This document shows positions 49,224-57,523 of a DNA stretch of 64,000 bases, piece after piece. The stretch's first letter is position 1. Each line of letters starts with the position of its first letter. The translations under genes and the position numbers were made by a program. The notes beneath the pieces were generated by a model. The model saw nothing but the letters and a program-made list of their open reading frames with translations. It was not told where the DNA came from and ran no database searches. The DNA is from VAZQ01 sp963807865 (GTDB taxonomy: Bacteria; Pseudomonadota; Alphaproteobacteria; Rhizobiales; Xanthobacteraceae). The stretch lies in contig CAWEDK010000021.1 of NCBI GenBank assembly GCA_963807865.1, positions 1 to 64,000 of the forward strand, read 5' to 3'.

Positions 49224-50466
49224 GTGAATAGCCTGATTATCCGCAACGCGCGCGTCCGAAGCCAGCCGCAGCCCGTCGACATCCTGATCGACGGCACGCG
49301 GATTTCAGCCGTCGGCCCCGGCCTCACCGCGGAAGCGGCCCATCAGATCGACGCCGCCGGCAGCCTCGTGCTTGCCCGGCTTTTTCAATCTGCATTTTCA
49401 CGCCGACAAGTGCCTGCTCGGCGAGATCATGCGGCCGAACCAGTCCGGCACCCTGCCGGAAGCGATCGAGATCACCAACGACTTCAAGCGTAACTACGAT
49501 CCGGCCGAGGTTGCGGCGCGCGCCGTGCGCGCCCTCGAGATCGGCGTCATGAACGGCACGACGTTCTTCCGGCTGTTCGCCGACGTCGGCACGATCGGCG
49601 GACTGCGCGCCGCGCGCGGCCTGCTGCTCGCGCGCGAGAAGATGAAGAAATACTGCCGCGATCCAGGTCGTCGCGTTTCCGCAGGAGGGCATCGTGCGCG
49701 ATCCGGGCGCCGCCGAACTGATGGAAGAAGCCATCCAGGAAGGCTGCGACATCGTCGGCGGCCTGCCCTGGTACGAGTACACGCGACGAGGACGCGCGCC
49801 GCGCACATCGACATCTGCTTTGACATCGCCAAGCGGCACGATCTCGACATCCACATGCTGGTGGACGACACCGACGACGCCAATTCGCGCAGCCTCGAAT
49901 ATCTGGCGCTCAAGACCATGCGCGAAGGCTATCAGGGCCGCGTCGCCGCCAGCCATTGCGGCGCGATGGCCGGCTACAACGACGTCTACGCCGCCAAGAT
50001 CGTCGACATGGTGGCGACCGCCGGCGTCACCATCTCGGTCAACGCGCACATCAACCTGGTCTGCTCGGCGCGCATCGACCGCGAGCCCAAGCGCCGCGGC
50101 ATCGCCCGCGTGAAGGAGCTGCTGGCGCGCGGCGCCAACGTCGTAACCTCGCAGGACGACGTCAACGACCCCTACTATCCGTTCGGCAAGCCCGACCCGC
50201 TCGAATGCGCGTCGATGATGGCGCATGTGGCGCAGCTCACCTGCCGCACGAGCTCGAGCAGGTCGTGGACATGATCACGGTCAACAGCGCGCAAGGCCGC
50301 GCGGCTGCCGGACTACGGCATCGCGGCCGGCTGCATCGCCGACCTGGTCGTGGTCGATGCGCCGTCCGTCCACGAGGCGATGCGCGTACAGCCGGTGCGG
50401 CGTCACGTGTTCAAGGAAGGCCGCGAAGTCGCGCGGTCGGTGATGCAGCGCGAATTGCTGCCTTGA
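49224..50466 (+). CDS. Cytosine-deaminase-like amidohydrolase
   Basis: About 414 codons with several indels (near 49380, 49660, 49788, 50242 and 50300). Amidohydrolase landmarks are LIIRNARVRSQPQPVDILIDG at the start, the first metal motif PGFFNLHFHADKCLL (HxH), the metal His of VAASHCGAMAGYND, NAHINLV, and the late VTSQDDVNDPYYPFGKPDPLE (catalytic Asp). The pattern, especially HADKCL and DDVNDPYYPFG, is that of the CodA/atrazine-metabolism branch that deaminates or hydrolyses N-heterocycles. GTG 49224 start. Confidence 0.82.
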
Positions 50467-50513
50467 GCTCAAGGCGTAGCGAACTCGTCCAACGGTTGAG
50501 GTGAGACAGCAGC

Positions 50514-51935
50514 ATGAGCACAGGTATCGATCGTTCGGGATCGCTCGATCTGCTCGTCCGCAATGGCACGCTGGTCATTCCCGGCGTCGGCCAGGTCAAG
50601 GCCGACGTCGGCATCGCCGGCGGCAAGATCGTCGCGATCGGCGAAAACCTGACGCAGCCGGCCGCGGAAACCTACGATGCGACCGGGCGCACCGTTCTGC
50701 CCGGCATTTTCGACCCGCATACTCATATCGGCAACGAGCAGTCCTACGAGAGCGAAGCGGAGACCGAGACCCGCGCCGCGATCCTGGGCGGCGTGACCAC
50801 GATCGGGATTTTTCTGCGCAGCCTCGAAGATTCCTATTTCGATCACCTGCCGGCGTTCCGCAAGGCGATGGACGAGCGCAGCTACGTCGATTCGGTCTTC
50901 CATCCGCAGATCTTCACCGAGCAGCAGATCGAGGAAATTCCCGGCTACGCCGAGCAGTTCGGCATCCGCTCGTTCAAGTTCTACATGTCCGGCATGCCCG
51001 GCATCGTGAAGTCGGTCACCGACGACGTCCTGCTGCACGGCTTCCGGACGGTCGCGTCGCTCGGGCCCGACGCCGTCGCCTGCGTGCATTGCGAAACCGG
51101 CGCGCTGATCGATGCCGCGCGCAACGAGCTGAAGCGACGCAAGCCCGAACGGCACGCTGGCGGACTGGGAGGATGCGCATCCCGGCCGTCGCCGAGGCGC
51201 TGGCGATCCAGACCGCGCTCTATCTCGCCGAAGCTCGCGGGCGCGCATCTCTACGTCGTGCACCTCTCGAGCCATCAGGGGCTCGAGGTGGTGCGCGCCG
51301 CGCGCCGCGCCGGCGCTGCACTTCACGGTCGAGACCACGACGCCCTATCTCGGCATCAACAGCCACGATCCGAACGGCTTCCTGGTGAAGATGGTCCCGC
51401 CGGTGCGCACGCCCGAGCACCAGACCGCGCTGTGGGAGGGCTTTCTCGAAGGCTCGATCAACACCGTCGGCACCGACAACACGTCGCGCGGCCGCGCAAC
51501 CAAGCAGCCGGAAGCCGGCCTGCACGGCTCGCGGCCCGGCCTGCCGGCGCTCGGCACGCATCTGCCCGCGCTGCTGCATTACGGCCGCCTGCGCGGCGTT
51601 CCGCTCGAAGTGCTGGTCGAACGCGCGACCCGCGTCCCGGCGCGCGTCTACGGCATCTATCCGCAGAAGGGCACGATCGCGGTCGGCTCGGATGCCGATC
51701 TCGTGGTCGTCGACCTCGATCTGGAGACGCGTCGTGCGCGCCGAGGACCTGCAGGGCATGTCGGACTTCTCGCCGTTCGAAGGCAAGACGCTGCGCGGCT
51801 GGCCGGTGGCGACCATCAAGGCCGGCAAGATCATCGCGCGCGACGGCAAGATCGTCGCGCAAGGCCAACGGCCGCTATCTGCCGCGCCAGCCCGCGCCCG
51901 CCCGCCAGTTCGAGTGGTTCGGCCGCAGCGCGTAA
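50514..51935 (+). CDS. Dihydropyrimidinase/hydantoinase-like amidohydrolase
   Basis: About 473 codons with several indels between 51150 and 51880. Blocks are LDLLVRNGTLVIPGVGQVKADVG, TVLPGIFDPHTHIGNE (HxH), SFKFYMSGMPGIV (the position of the carboxylated Lys in dihydropyrimidinases), AHLYVVHLSSHQGLEVV, GTDNTSRG (catalytic Asp) and IYPQKGTIAVGSDADLVVVD. It hydrolyses cyclic amides or imides in this family. It follows the CodA-like gene by 47 bp in the same operon, suggesting successive ring-cleaving steps on one nitrogenous substrate. Confidence 0.83.
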   Translation: MSTGIDRSGSLDLLVRNGTLVIPGVGQVKADVGIAGGKIVAIGENLTQPAAETYDATGRTVLPGIFDPHTHIGNEQSYESEAETETRAAILGGVTTIGIFLRSLEDSYFDHLPAFRKAMDERSYVDSVFHPQIFTEQQIEEIPGYAEQFGIRSFKFYMSGMPGIVKSVTDDVLLHGFRTVASLGPDAVACVHCETGALIDAARNELKRRKPERHAGGLGGCASRPSPRRWRSRPRSISPKLAGAHLYVVHLSSHQGLEVVRAARRAGAALHGRDHDALSRHQQPRSERLPGEDGPAGAHARAPDRAVGGLSRRLDQHRRHRQHVARPRNQAAGSRPARLAARPAGARHASARAAALRPPARRSARSAGRTRDPRPGARLRHLSAEGHDRGRLGCRSRGRRPRSGDASCAPRTCRACRTSRRSKARRCAAGRWRPSRPARSSRATARSSRKANGRYLPRQPAPARQFEWFGRSA

Positions 51936-51962
51936 TTTAACCGCTCGCTGACTGGACCTCTT

Positions 51963-52065
51963 TGTCATTCCGGGGCCGTCCGCAGGACGGAACCCGGAAT
52001 CCACAATTTCTGCCTTCCCATTTTCTTGAGAGCCGAACCATGGATTCCGGACAGCCGGAATGACA
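51963..52065. repeat. Inverted repeat TGTCATTCCGG...CCGGAATGACA
   Basis: Perfect 11-bp outer arms (51963-51973 and 52055-52065) with inner pairs CCGTCC/GGACGG and GGAATCCA/TGGATTCC. It is a common intergenic repeat type in alphaproteobacteria. Together with the next repeat it fills the gene-free stretch 51936-52322. Confidence 0.75.
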
Positions 52066-52133
52066 ACAGAGAGTTTTTGGAGCACCTTCAACCATGCCGG
52101 CACCATTCAAGGCACGGTGGTGCCGCGGGCTTA

Positions 52134-52251
52134 CCTCCCCCTGAAAGGGGGAGGTCGACCGCCGAAGCAGAGCGAAGGCGGTCGGGTGGGGGTCATCTTC
52201 GTTTGCGCGCAGCAGACCCCCACCCCAACCCTCCCCCTTCCAGGGGGAGGG
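52134..52251. repeat. Long CCTCCCC/GGGGAGG inverted repeat, second copy
   Basis: CCTCCCCCT-GAA-AGGGGGAGG (52134-52154) opens the element, and a matching AACCCTCCCCCT...AGGGGGAGG closes it at 52228-52251, with GGGTGGGGGTC facing GACCCCCACCCC between. Same class as 23162-23256. Confidence 0.7.
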
Positions 52252-52322
52252 AGTACACCGCCGATGCCTCGATTACTGAAAATACTCTAGCAGCCTGCTG
52301 CGGAGGTCCCAGCGGTTCGCCG

Positions 52323-53231
52323 CTATGGCCCGCGCAGATAGCGATAGGCCGCCCGAATATTGAACGGCATCCACTCCTTGTAGCGGGGCATCGCCGCGTA
52401 GGCTGGGAGCATTACCTCGGCGACGGCGGCGTCTTCCGAAGCTCCATATCCAATCGCCTGCCGCACCGCATCGCGGATGGCCAATAGCAGATCGCGGAAC
52501 GCCCGCACCTCGCGCAGGGTTGCCGGTTCACCGTGCCCAGGGACCACGGTCGTCACATCCATCTTCAAGACGCGGTCGAGCGTTGCGATCCAGCCGTCGA
52601 GGTCGCAATCGCCGAACCACGGAAACCGGCCATGAAAGAACAGGTCGCCGAGAAAGACGACGCGCGCCTGTTCGAGCCAGATGACGACGTCGCCATCGCA
52701 ATGCGACGGCCCGAAGTGCTCGATGCGCAGAACGTCCGCCGGCAACCGAAACTCCAACCGGTCGGCAAATCCTTCGGACGGAGCTTTGACGACCAGCGGC
52801 GTTTCTCCGCCGACCCGCTCGATGAACCAGCCGCGTTGCGACGGAGGAACCAGCTCCTCGAAGTTCGTGCCGAAGAAGAGCCTGATCTTGCGCAGTGCAT
52901 CGGTGACGGTCACGCCTTCGGTCATGCCGGGCCCGAGTTCGCGCTCGAGCGCCTGCATTGTCTTGATATGGCCGATGATCGGCGCATCGCCGAACGCGAT
53001 GTTCCCGGCGACATGGTCGAGATGGTAGTGGGTGTTCACGACCGCGCGAACCGGTGCGCCGATCCGTGCCTGCAATTGGCTGCGAAACGCCTCGCCGAGC
53101 GCACGGCTCTGCTGGGTGTCGATGACGACGAGACCTTGCGGCGTTTCGACGGCGCCGGCGTTCGAATCCCCGCCGGCTCCGATCCACGCATGCACGCCGG
53201 CCGCGATCGGGCGAAGCTGCGGCGCGCTCAT
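52323..53231 (-). CDS. Metallo-beta-lactamase-fold hydrolase
   Basis: 302 residues, intact. Zinc motifs are VVNTHYHLDHVAGN (HxHxDH), FGPSHCDGDVVIWLEQARVVFLGDLFFHG (third His and bridging Asp) and VVPGHGEPATL (final His). No signal peptide (starts MSAPQLRPIAAGVHAW). The plan resembles the quinoprotein-relay or SoxH-like cytoplasmic MBL hydrolases; the substrate is unknown. A palindromic element pair begins 13 bp upstream of its start codon, inside its probable promoter. Confidence 0.88.
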   Translation of the reverse strand: MSAPQLRPIAAGVHAWIGAGGDSNAGAVETPQGLVVIDTQQSRALGEAFRSQLQARIGAPVRAVVNTHYHLDHVAGNIAFGDAPIIGHIKTMQALERELGPGMTEGVTVTDALRKIRLFFGTNFEELVPPSQRGWFIERVGGETPLVVKAPSEGFADRLEFRLPADVLRIEHFGPSHCDGDVVIWLEQARVVFLGDLFFHGRFPWFGDCDLDGWIATLDRVLKMDVTTVVPGHGEPATLREVRAFRDLLLAIRDAVRQAIGYGASEDAAVAEVMLPAYAAMPRYKEWMPFNIRAAYRYLRGP

Positions 53232-53243
53232 CGCTTCGGCAGC

Positions 53244-53318
53244 CTAGTGGGGTGGATTTGACATTCGCTACCCCCTTGGCCGCAAGTTCGCAAAGCGAAT
53301 GTCAAATCCAAAACTCCA
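53244..53318 (+). repeat. CTAG-palindrome, type A, copy 1
   Basis: CTAGTGG at the left, 16-bp perfect arms GGATTTGACATTCGCT (53254-53269) and AGCGAATGTCAAATCC (53294-53309), then AAAACTCCA. The right CTAG is lost here, replaced by TGCATTAAATTTG before element B starts at 53332. Forms the left half of a 165-bp A-B pair. Confidence 0.85.
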
Positions 53319-53331
53319 TGCATTAAATTTG

Positions 53332-53408
53332 CTAGTGGCCCTTCAATTCCAGCATTCGCTAAAGGTGCTTGCTGAAGCGGGATGCGAATGTTGGAATTGG
53401 ACCACTAG
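53332..53408 (+). repeat. CTAG-palindrome, type B, copy 1
   Basis: 77 bp bounded by CTAG on both sides. The left arm contains AATTCCAGCATTCGC and the right arm GCGAATGTTGGAATT, with GTGG near the left end and CCAC near the right. The loop holds a small GCTT-GCTG-AAGC hairpin. A three-base insertion sits in the left arm just inside the terminal 9 bp. The rest of the stretch 53232-53559 carries no gene. Confidence 0.85.
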
Positions 53409-53559
53409 TGCGCGTACTCATTAAACACGACGGTCGCAATCGCTGACCGATGTCCGCTTGTCCCCCAACAGCGGCGTGAAAGCGGACATGGCGGGAGGTC
53501 CGGGTTGGGCCAAGAGGAGACCTGAGCAGATGCAGCAAATGAACATGCGCAAATGCTGC

Positions 53560-54553
53560 TTACTCGATCACCTCGTCGGCGCGAGCGAGGAGCATCGCCG
53601 GCACGTCGAGGCCGAGCGCCTTAGCAGTCTTGAGATTGATCACCAGTTCGTATTTCACCGGCGCCTGCACGGGCAGGTCGGCGGGCTTCTCGCCCTTGAG
53701 GATGCGGTCGACGTAGCCGGCTGCCTGCCGGTACTGGTCGAGCAGATCAGGGCCGTAGGAGATCAAGCCGCCGGCAGCGACGAAGAAGCGGCCGAAGTAG
53801 ACCGCAGGCAGTTTGTGCCGCGCCGCCATCGTGACGATCAAATGGCTATGAGATGTCGCGGCCGGACTCGCCGGCACGATCAGCCCGCCATTCGGAGCGC
53901 CCGCGAACGCCGCGACGGCGCGCTCGATCTCGAGCGCATCGCGCACGTCGACCGGGCTCAACTCCACTCCTAAGGACGGCGCCACCGCCTGGATGGCGCC
54001 GAACTGCCCGATCCCGGAGGCGATGGCCGGAATCCCGCAGCACCGCCGCCCGCGTCATGCGGGGCGCGATCTCTTTGAGCAGCTCCAGCCACTTCCCGCT
54101 CAGGCCGTATTCGAACAAGAGGAAACCGGTGGCGTTGCCGCCCGGCCGGGCGAGGCTGGCGACAAAACCGGCGCCGACCGGGTCGACGACGATCGCGAAT
54201 ACGATCGGCACGGTGCGGGTCGCCTGCAGCAACGCCGCCGCGGTTGTGGTGCCACTCGCACCCAGGAGGACGTCCGGCGCCAGCGCGGCCAATTCGGCGG
54301 CGTGTCTGCGAAGGTCGTCGGCATTGGTAGTGGACCAGCGCGTATCGACCCGCAGGTTGCGGCCGACGGTCCAGCCTAATTGCGCCAGGCCCTGCACGAA
54401 CGCGGCGTGGCGGGCTTGAATTTCCGGATCATCCGCGGCCGCGGCCATGAGCACGCCGATGCGCCGCATTCCCCCGGGCTGCTGTGCGCGCGCCGCCAGC
54501 GGCCAAGCGGCGGTTGTGCCGCCGAGGAGGGTGATGAATTGCCGCCGCTTCAC
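53560..54553 (-). CDS. ABC-type substrate-binding protein (PF04392-like)
   Basis: About 330 codons with one frame break near 54028 (an extra G in RDS-AIASG). The N terminus VKRRQFITLLGGTTAAWPLAARAQQ is the Tat-like leader typical of this very common Bradyrhizobium family. Blocks are RIGVLMAAAADDPEIQARHAAFVQGL, GWTVGRNLRVDTRW, LAALAPDVLLGASGTTTAALL, VPIVFAIVVDPVGAGFV and ISYGPDLLDQYRQAAGYVDRIL. Ligand unknown; no permease or ATPase gene is adjacent, so it is an orphan receptor. GTG 54553 is the start. Confidence 0.85.
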
Positions 54554-54886
54554 TGTTTCGAGCCCTCCCGTGCTTTCAACAGAACAGGATAGCACACTTC
54601 AACCCCGGCACGAGACTGCTGCGCTGCGGGATTTCAGTCGACCTAATGTCGCAGATGGGTCATTATGCGACTTAGCGGGTTCTCCGACTGGAGTCCGCTC
54701 TTTCACCAACACCGGACATTGGTTAGCACCACTGGTAGGTCCGAGAAGAGCCAGAAGCGGCTGTGAACAGCCGCAGCAAATAACCAAAACTATACTCGTC
54801 GGCAAGCGCGAGCAGCGCAGCGGCAACTCGAAGAGTGGCCAGTGCGGTTGTGATTCGCGGAATTTATCGAACGTCCGGCCGCTGGA
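54554..54886. other. Gene-free gap between two orphan receptor genes
   Basis: 333 bp with scattered frame fragments and no credible gene, hairpin or repeat that I can define. It resembles degenerate intergenic sequence often found beside PF04392 receptor genes, but that is memory only. Confidence 0.35.
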
Positions 54887-55870
54887 TCACTCGGCCTTGA
54901 TGTTCGCTGCCTTGATGATCGGCCACCACTTCTCGATCTCAGCCTTCTGATGCGCGCCGAGGCCCGCCGGGGTCTGCTGCTCGCGCGGCGGGAGTTCGAG
55001 CCCGAGATCGGTGAGCCGCGAGATCACCGCTGCCTCGGCCAAGGAGCTCACGATCGCGGCATTGAGCGTGCCGACGACGTCCTTCGACGTGCCCTTGGGC
55101 GCCCAGAACGCCTGCCAGACCGAGGTGTGGAATCCCGGCAATCCGGCCTCGTCCACGGTCGGGATGCTCGGCGCCGCCTTGAGGCGGCTCTTGGCCGCGA
55201 CCGCAAAGGCCTTGATGTCGCCACCGCGGATGCTCGCCAGCGCAACCGACGCCGGGGGAAACATGAGATCGATGTGGCCGGCCACCATGTCCTGCACGGC
55301 CGGAGCGGCGCCGCGGTAGGGCACGACCTGGAAACGGGTCGCGGTCGTCGTCTGGAAATAGAAGCCGGCGAGCTGAGAAGAGGCGCCGGCAACGCCTTGC
55401 GAGGCCCTGTCCGGGTTTGCCTTCAGCCACGCGATCAGTTCCTGCAGGTTTGTGGCCGGCATGGTCTTCCTGCCAACGATCAGCAGCGGGCTGATCGCTA
55501 GCAGGCAGACCGGCTCGAAGTCGTTGAGCACGTCGTACTGGAGCGAGCGGACGGCGCCATTGACCACGTGGGTGCTAACGTCACCCAGGCTGAGCGTATA
55601 CCCGTCGGGCGCGGCGCGCGCCGCGCGGCCGGTACCGATGCTGCCGGCTGCCCCGGTCACATTTTCGACGACGACCGGCTGGCCGAGCAAATCGCGCATG
55701 CGCTCCGCCATGACGCGCCCCACGGTATCGGTGGGTCCCCCCGCGGCATAGGGTACGATGATCGTGATCGGCCGCGACGGATAGCTCTGCGCCCTCGCAA
55801 TCCGCGACACAGCGGGCAGCGCGGCAGCGCCCGCGGCCAGATGCAGAAATTGTCGGCGGGGAAGTTTCAT
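54887..55870 (-). CDS. Tripartite tricarboxylate transporter receptor (Bug/TctC), orphan with Tat signal
   Basis: 327 residues, intact. Tat-type leader MKLPRRQFLHLAAGAAALPAV with cleavage near ARAQ, then SYPSRPITIIVPYAAGGPTDTVGRVMAERM with the conserved ligand loop PYAAGG. Later blocks are VAGASSQLAGFYFQ, FQVVPYRGAAPAVQDMVAGHIDLMF and VDEAGLPGFHTSVWQAFWAPKG. No TctAB genes are nearby, so it must share the one at 32-34 kb, use another locus, or act in sensing. Confidence 0.9.
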   Translation of the reverse strand: MKLPRRQFLHLAAGAAALPAVSRIARAQSYPSRPITIIVPYAAGGPTDTVGRVMAERMRDLLGQPVVVENVTGAAGSIGTGRAARAAPDGYTLSLGDVSTHVVNGAVRSLQYDVLNDFEPVCLLAISPLLIVGRKTMPATNLQELIAWLKANPDRASQGVAGASSQLAGFYFQTTTATRFQVVPYRGAAPAVQDMVAGHIDLMFPPASVALASIRGGDIKAFAVAAKSRLKAAPSIPTVDEAGLPGFHTSVWQAFWAPKGTSKDVVGTLNAAIVSSLAEAAVISRLTDLGLELPPREQQTPAGLGAHQKAEIEKWWPIIKAANIKAE

Positions 55871-56084
55871 GACGACGACCCTCTTCAGCCTTTTCGCGGC
55901 GAGGATAGCACTTCTCAACATGGCAACAGATCGGCGCAGTGCAATATTTCGACCCGGGTAATGCCCGCTTGGGGTCAAGATCGACAAAACTCAGTGTGTG
56001 CATAACGAGTCCGCTTTCAGGGGGATAACGAACAAAGCGGCCTTTGGCCGGCAGGACATGTTGAGACCGACCATCGGATCGTGA

Positions 56085-56492
56085 TTCAAGCCTCCCAAAC
56101 CGAAGCGACGATGAGTGGACTGGCATCAACCGATGCTGCCGAACAAGCCGCGCGGCGGGCCGAGGGTGAATGACCGTCGTGTCCTCAATGGCATCTTCTG
56201 GGTCTTGCGATCCGCAGCACGGTGGCGCGATCTGCCACATGAGTTCGGCCCCTAAACCACCTGCTACAACCGCTTCGTTCGCTGGCCGCGGGCGGGCGTC
56301 TGGGCCGACATCATGAACGCACTTGTCGGCGCCCATGATACCGCCGTGCAGATGATCGAAACGTCAGTCATCCGCGTGCATCAAGATTAAGCACTGTCGG
56401 CGTGCGGCAACCTGCTACGACAAGCTCGCGGCCAACTACCTGCATTCGTCCAGCTTGCGTCGATTAGGCTATGGTTGCGCGTTAATGAGCCC
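56085..56492 (+). pseudogene. IS5-type transposase remnant, internally deleted
   Basis: From about 56133 the frame reads MLPNKPRGGPRVNDRRVLNG, IFWVLRSAARWRDLPHEFGP, stop, TTCYNRFVRWPRAGVWADIMNAL, then MIETSVIRVHQD and stop. This matches the N-terminal half of an IS5-family transposase. After about 20 bp it resumes with the C-terminal end (CYDKLAANYL, then FVQLASIRLWLRVNE in another frame). The catalytic middle and the DDE residues are therefore missing. The terminal codons run into the CTAG of the adjacent palindrome, whose TAG gives the stop. No terminal inverted repeat of the IS could be identified. The flank 55871-56084 holds no gene. Confidence 0.75.
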
Positions 56493-56497
56493 GCATC

Positions 56498-56575
56498 CTA
56501 GTGGCCCTTCAGTTCCAAACGTTCGCTAACGGTGCTTGCTGAAGCGGGATGCGAACGTTGGAATTGGACCGCTAG
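56498..56575 (+). repeat. CTAG-palindrome, type B, copy 3 (solo)
   Basis: 78 bp bounded by CTAG (56498-56501 and 56572-56575). The core is AACGTTCGCT on the left and GCGAACGTT on the right instead of CATTCGC/GCGAATG, a paired change that keeps the stem. The left CTAG supplies the last stop of the IS remnant and the right CTAG supplies the stop of the leftward cupin gene. Confidence 0.85.
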
Positions 56576-56973
56576 TGCGCGTCGCGCTCGTCCGTGTACC
56601 AGGACGGCTTTTCCGGATAATGCGGGCCGTCATAGATTTCGACGACGACGGTTTCCTCGTGCGCGATCGCCGGGCCGTGGACGTTGCCCTTGGGGTTGCA
56701 ATAGAACGATCCGGCGGTGAGCACGACCTGGTTGGCCGTGTATTCATAGCGCCCGCTCAGGCAGAACATGAACTGATTGGACGAATGAAAATGCGGCTGC
56801 GGAATGCCGGCTCCCTTGTCGAACTTGATCAGGGCGATCGACGCACCGGTTTCCTCGTTGCGCCAGAGCATCTTCTCGTGAATGCCCTTGAGCGATTTGG
56901 CACGCCACGGCACCGAATCGGTCTTGATCAGAATTTCAGCCAGCGACGGCATATTGTCCGGTAGCTTTGTCAT
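56572..56973 (-). CDS. Single-domain cupin protein 1
   Basis: 133 residues, intact. Cupin motif 1 is IPQPHFHSSNQFMFCLSGRYEY and motif 2 is GSFYCNPKGNVHGPAIAHEE, with candidate metal ligands His, His, Gln and His. Small cupins of this type accompany aromatic and sugar catabolic clusters as ring-cleaving dioxygenases, isomerases or binding proteins; no specific role can be assigned. The stop codon TAG is donated by the palindrome at 56498-56575. It follows cupin 2 by 10 bp. Confidence 0.8.
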   Translation of the reverse strand: MTKLPDNMPSLAEILIKTDSVPWRAKSLKGIHEKMLWRNEETGASIALIKFDKGAGIPQPHFHSSNQFMFCLSGRYEYTANQVVLTAGSFYCNPKGNVHGPAIAHEETVVVEIYDGPHYPEKPSWYTDERDAH

Positions 56974-56983
56974 TTTCGTTCCC

Positions 56984-57337
56984 TCACTCCGTGGCCCAGC
57001 GGACGCTCTTGATCTCGATCAGCCGCGACAGGTAGCGCACCGCGGAGCGATTGGTCAGGCTGATGCACCGGGCGCATGTCGTTGATGAACACCGTCGAGC
57101 CGAGCGGCTCATTCGTCATGCTCTTGTCGCCGAAGATGGTCTCGATCTCGTTCTCGCCGCCGCCGAGAGAGATGACGAGATAGGGGTGGTAGTGGAGATG
57201 GAAGTCGATGGTCTCACCCGGATCGAGATTGATCTCCCAGATCCGCACATGCTCGTTCTCGAGTACGATCCGCTGCCCGATTTCTCCGAGCTTGATGCCC
57301 TTTTCGGCCGCCTTCCAGTCCCGACTCTGTCGGCCAT
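56984..57337 (-). CDS. Single-domain cupin protein 2
   Basis: About 118 codons. Core blocks are WKAAEKGIKLGEIGQ, VRIWEINLDPGETIDFHLHYHPYLVISLGGGENE (cupin motif 1, His ligands) and NEPLGSTVFINDMRPVHQ. A frame break near 57070 is needed to reach the C terminus SLTNRSAVRYLSRLIEIKSVRW and the TGA at 56984-56986. A second break probably lies near the start: ATG 57337 has GAGGAGC upstream but is in another frame, while GTG 57359 is in frame but lies on the edge of a palindromic element. Likely operon with RidA upstream and cupin 1 downstream. Confidence 0.7.
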
Positions 57338-57358
57338 TGGTTCTGCTCCTCGCGGGCA

Positions 57359-57437
57359 CTAGTGGAGTGGATTTGACATTCGCTACCCACCTAGCCGCGG
57401 GCTCGTAAAGCGAATGTCAAATCCAAAACTCCACTAG
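57359..57437 (+). repeat. CTAG-palindrome, type A, copy 2
   Basis: 79 bp with complete ends: CTAGTGGAGT (57359-57368) and ACTCCACTAG (57428-57437), inner arms GGATTTGACATTCGCT and AGCGAATGTCAAATCC, and an extra T-run (AAAA on this strand) in the right arm. Left half of the second 165-bp A-B pair. Confidence 0.88.
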
Positions 57438-57449
57438 CAATCTATATTG

Positions 57450-57523
57450 CTAGTGTCCTTTGATTCTAACATTCGCAAAATGAGCTGCTGAAACGGGAGG
57501 CGAATGTTAGAATCGGACACTAG
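57450..57523 (+). repeat. CTAG-palindrome, type B, copy 2
   Basis: 74 bp: CTAGTGTCC (57450-57458) and GGACACTAG (57515-57523) ends, inner arms GATTCTAACATTCGC and GCGAATGTTAGAATC. An extra TTT lies in the left arm. A 12-bp spacer CAATCTATATTG separates it from copy A2. The right CTAG abuts the stop codon (57524-57526) of the leftward RidA gene. Confidence 0.88.
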
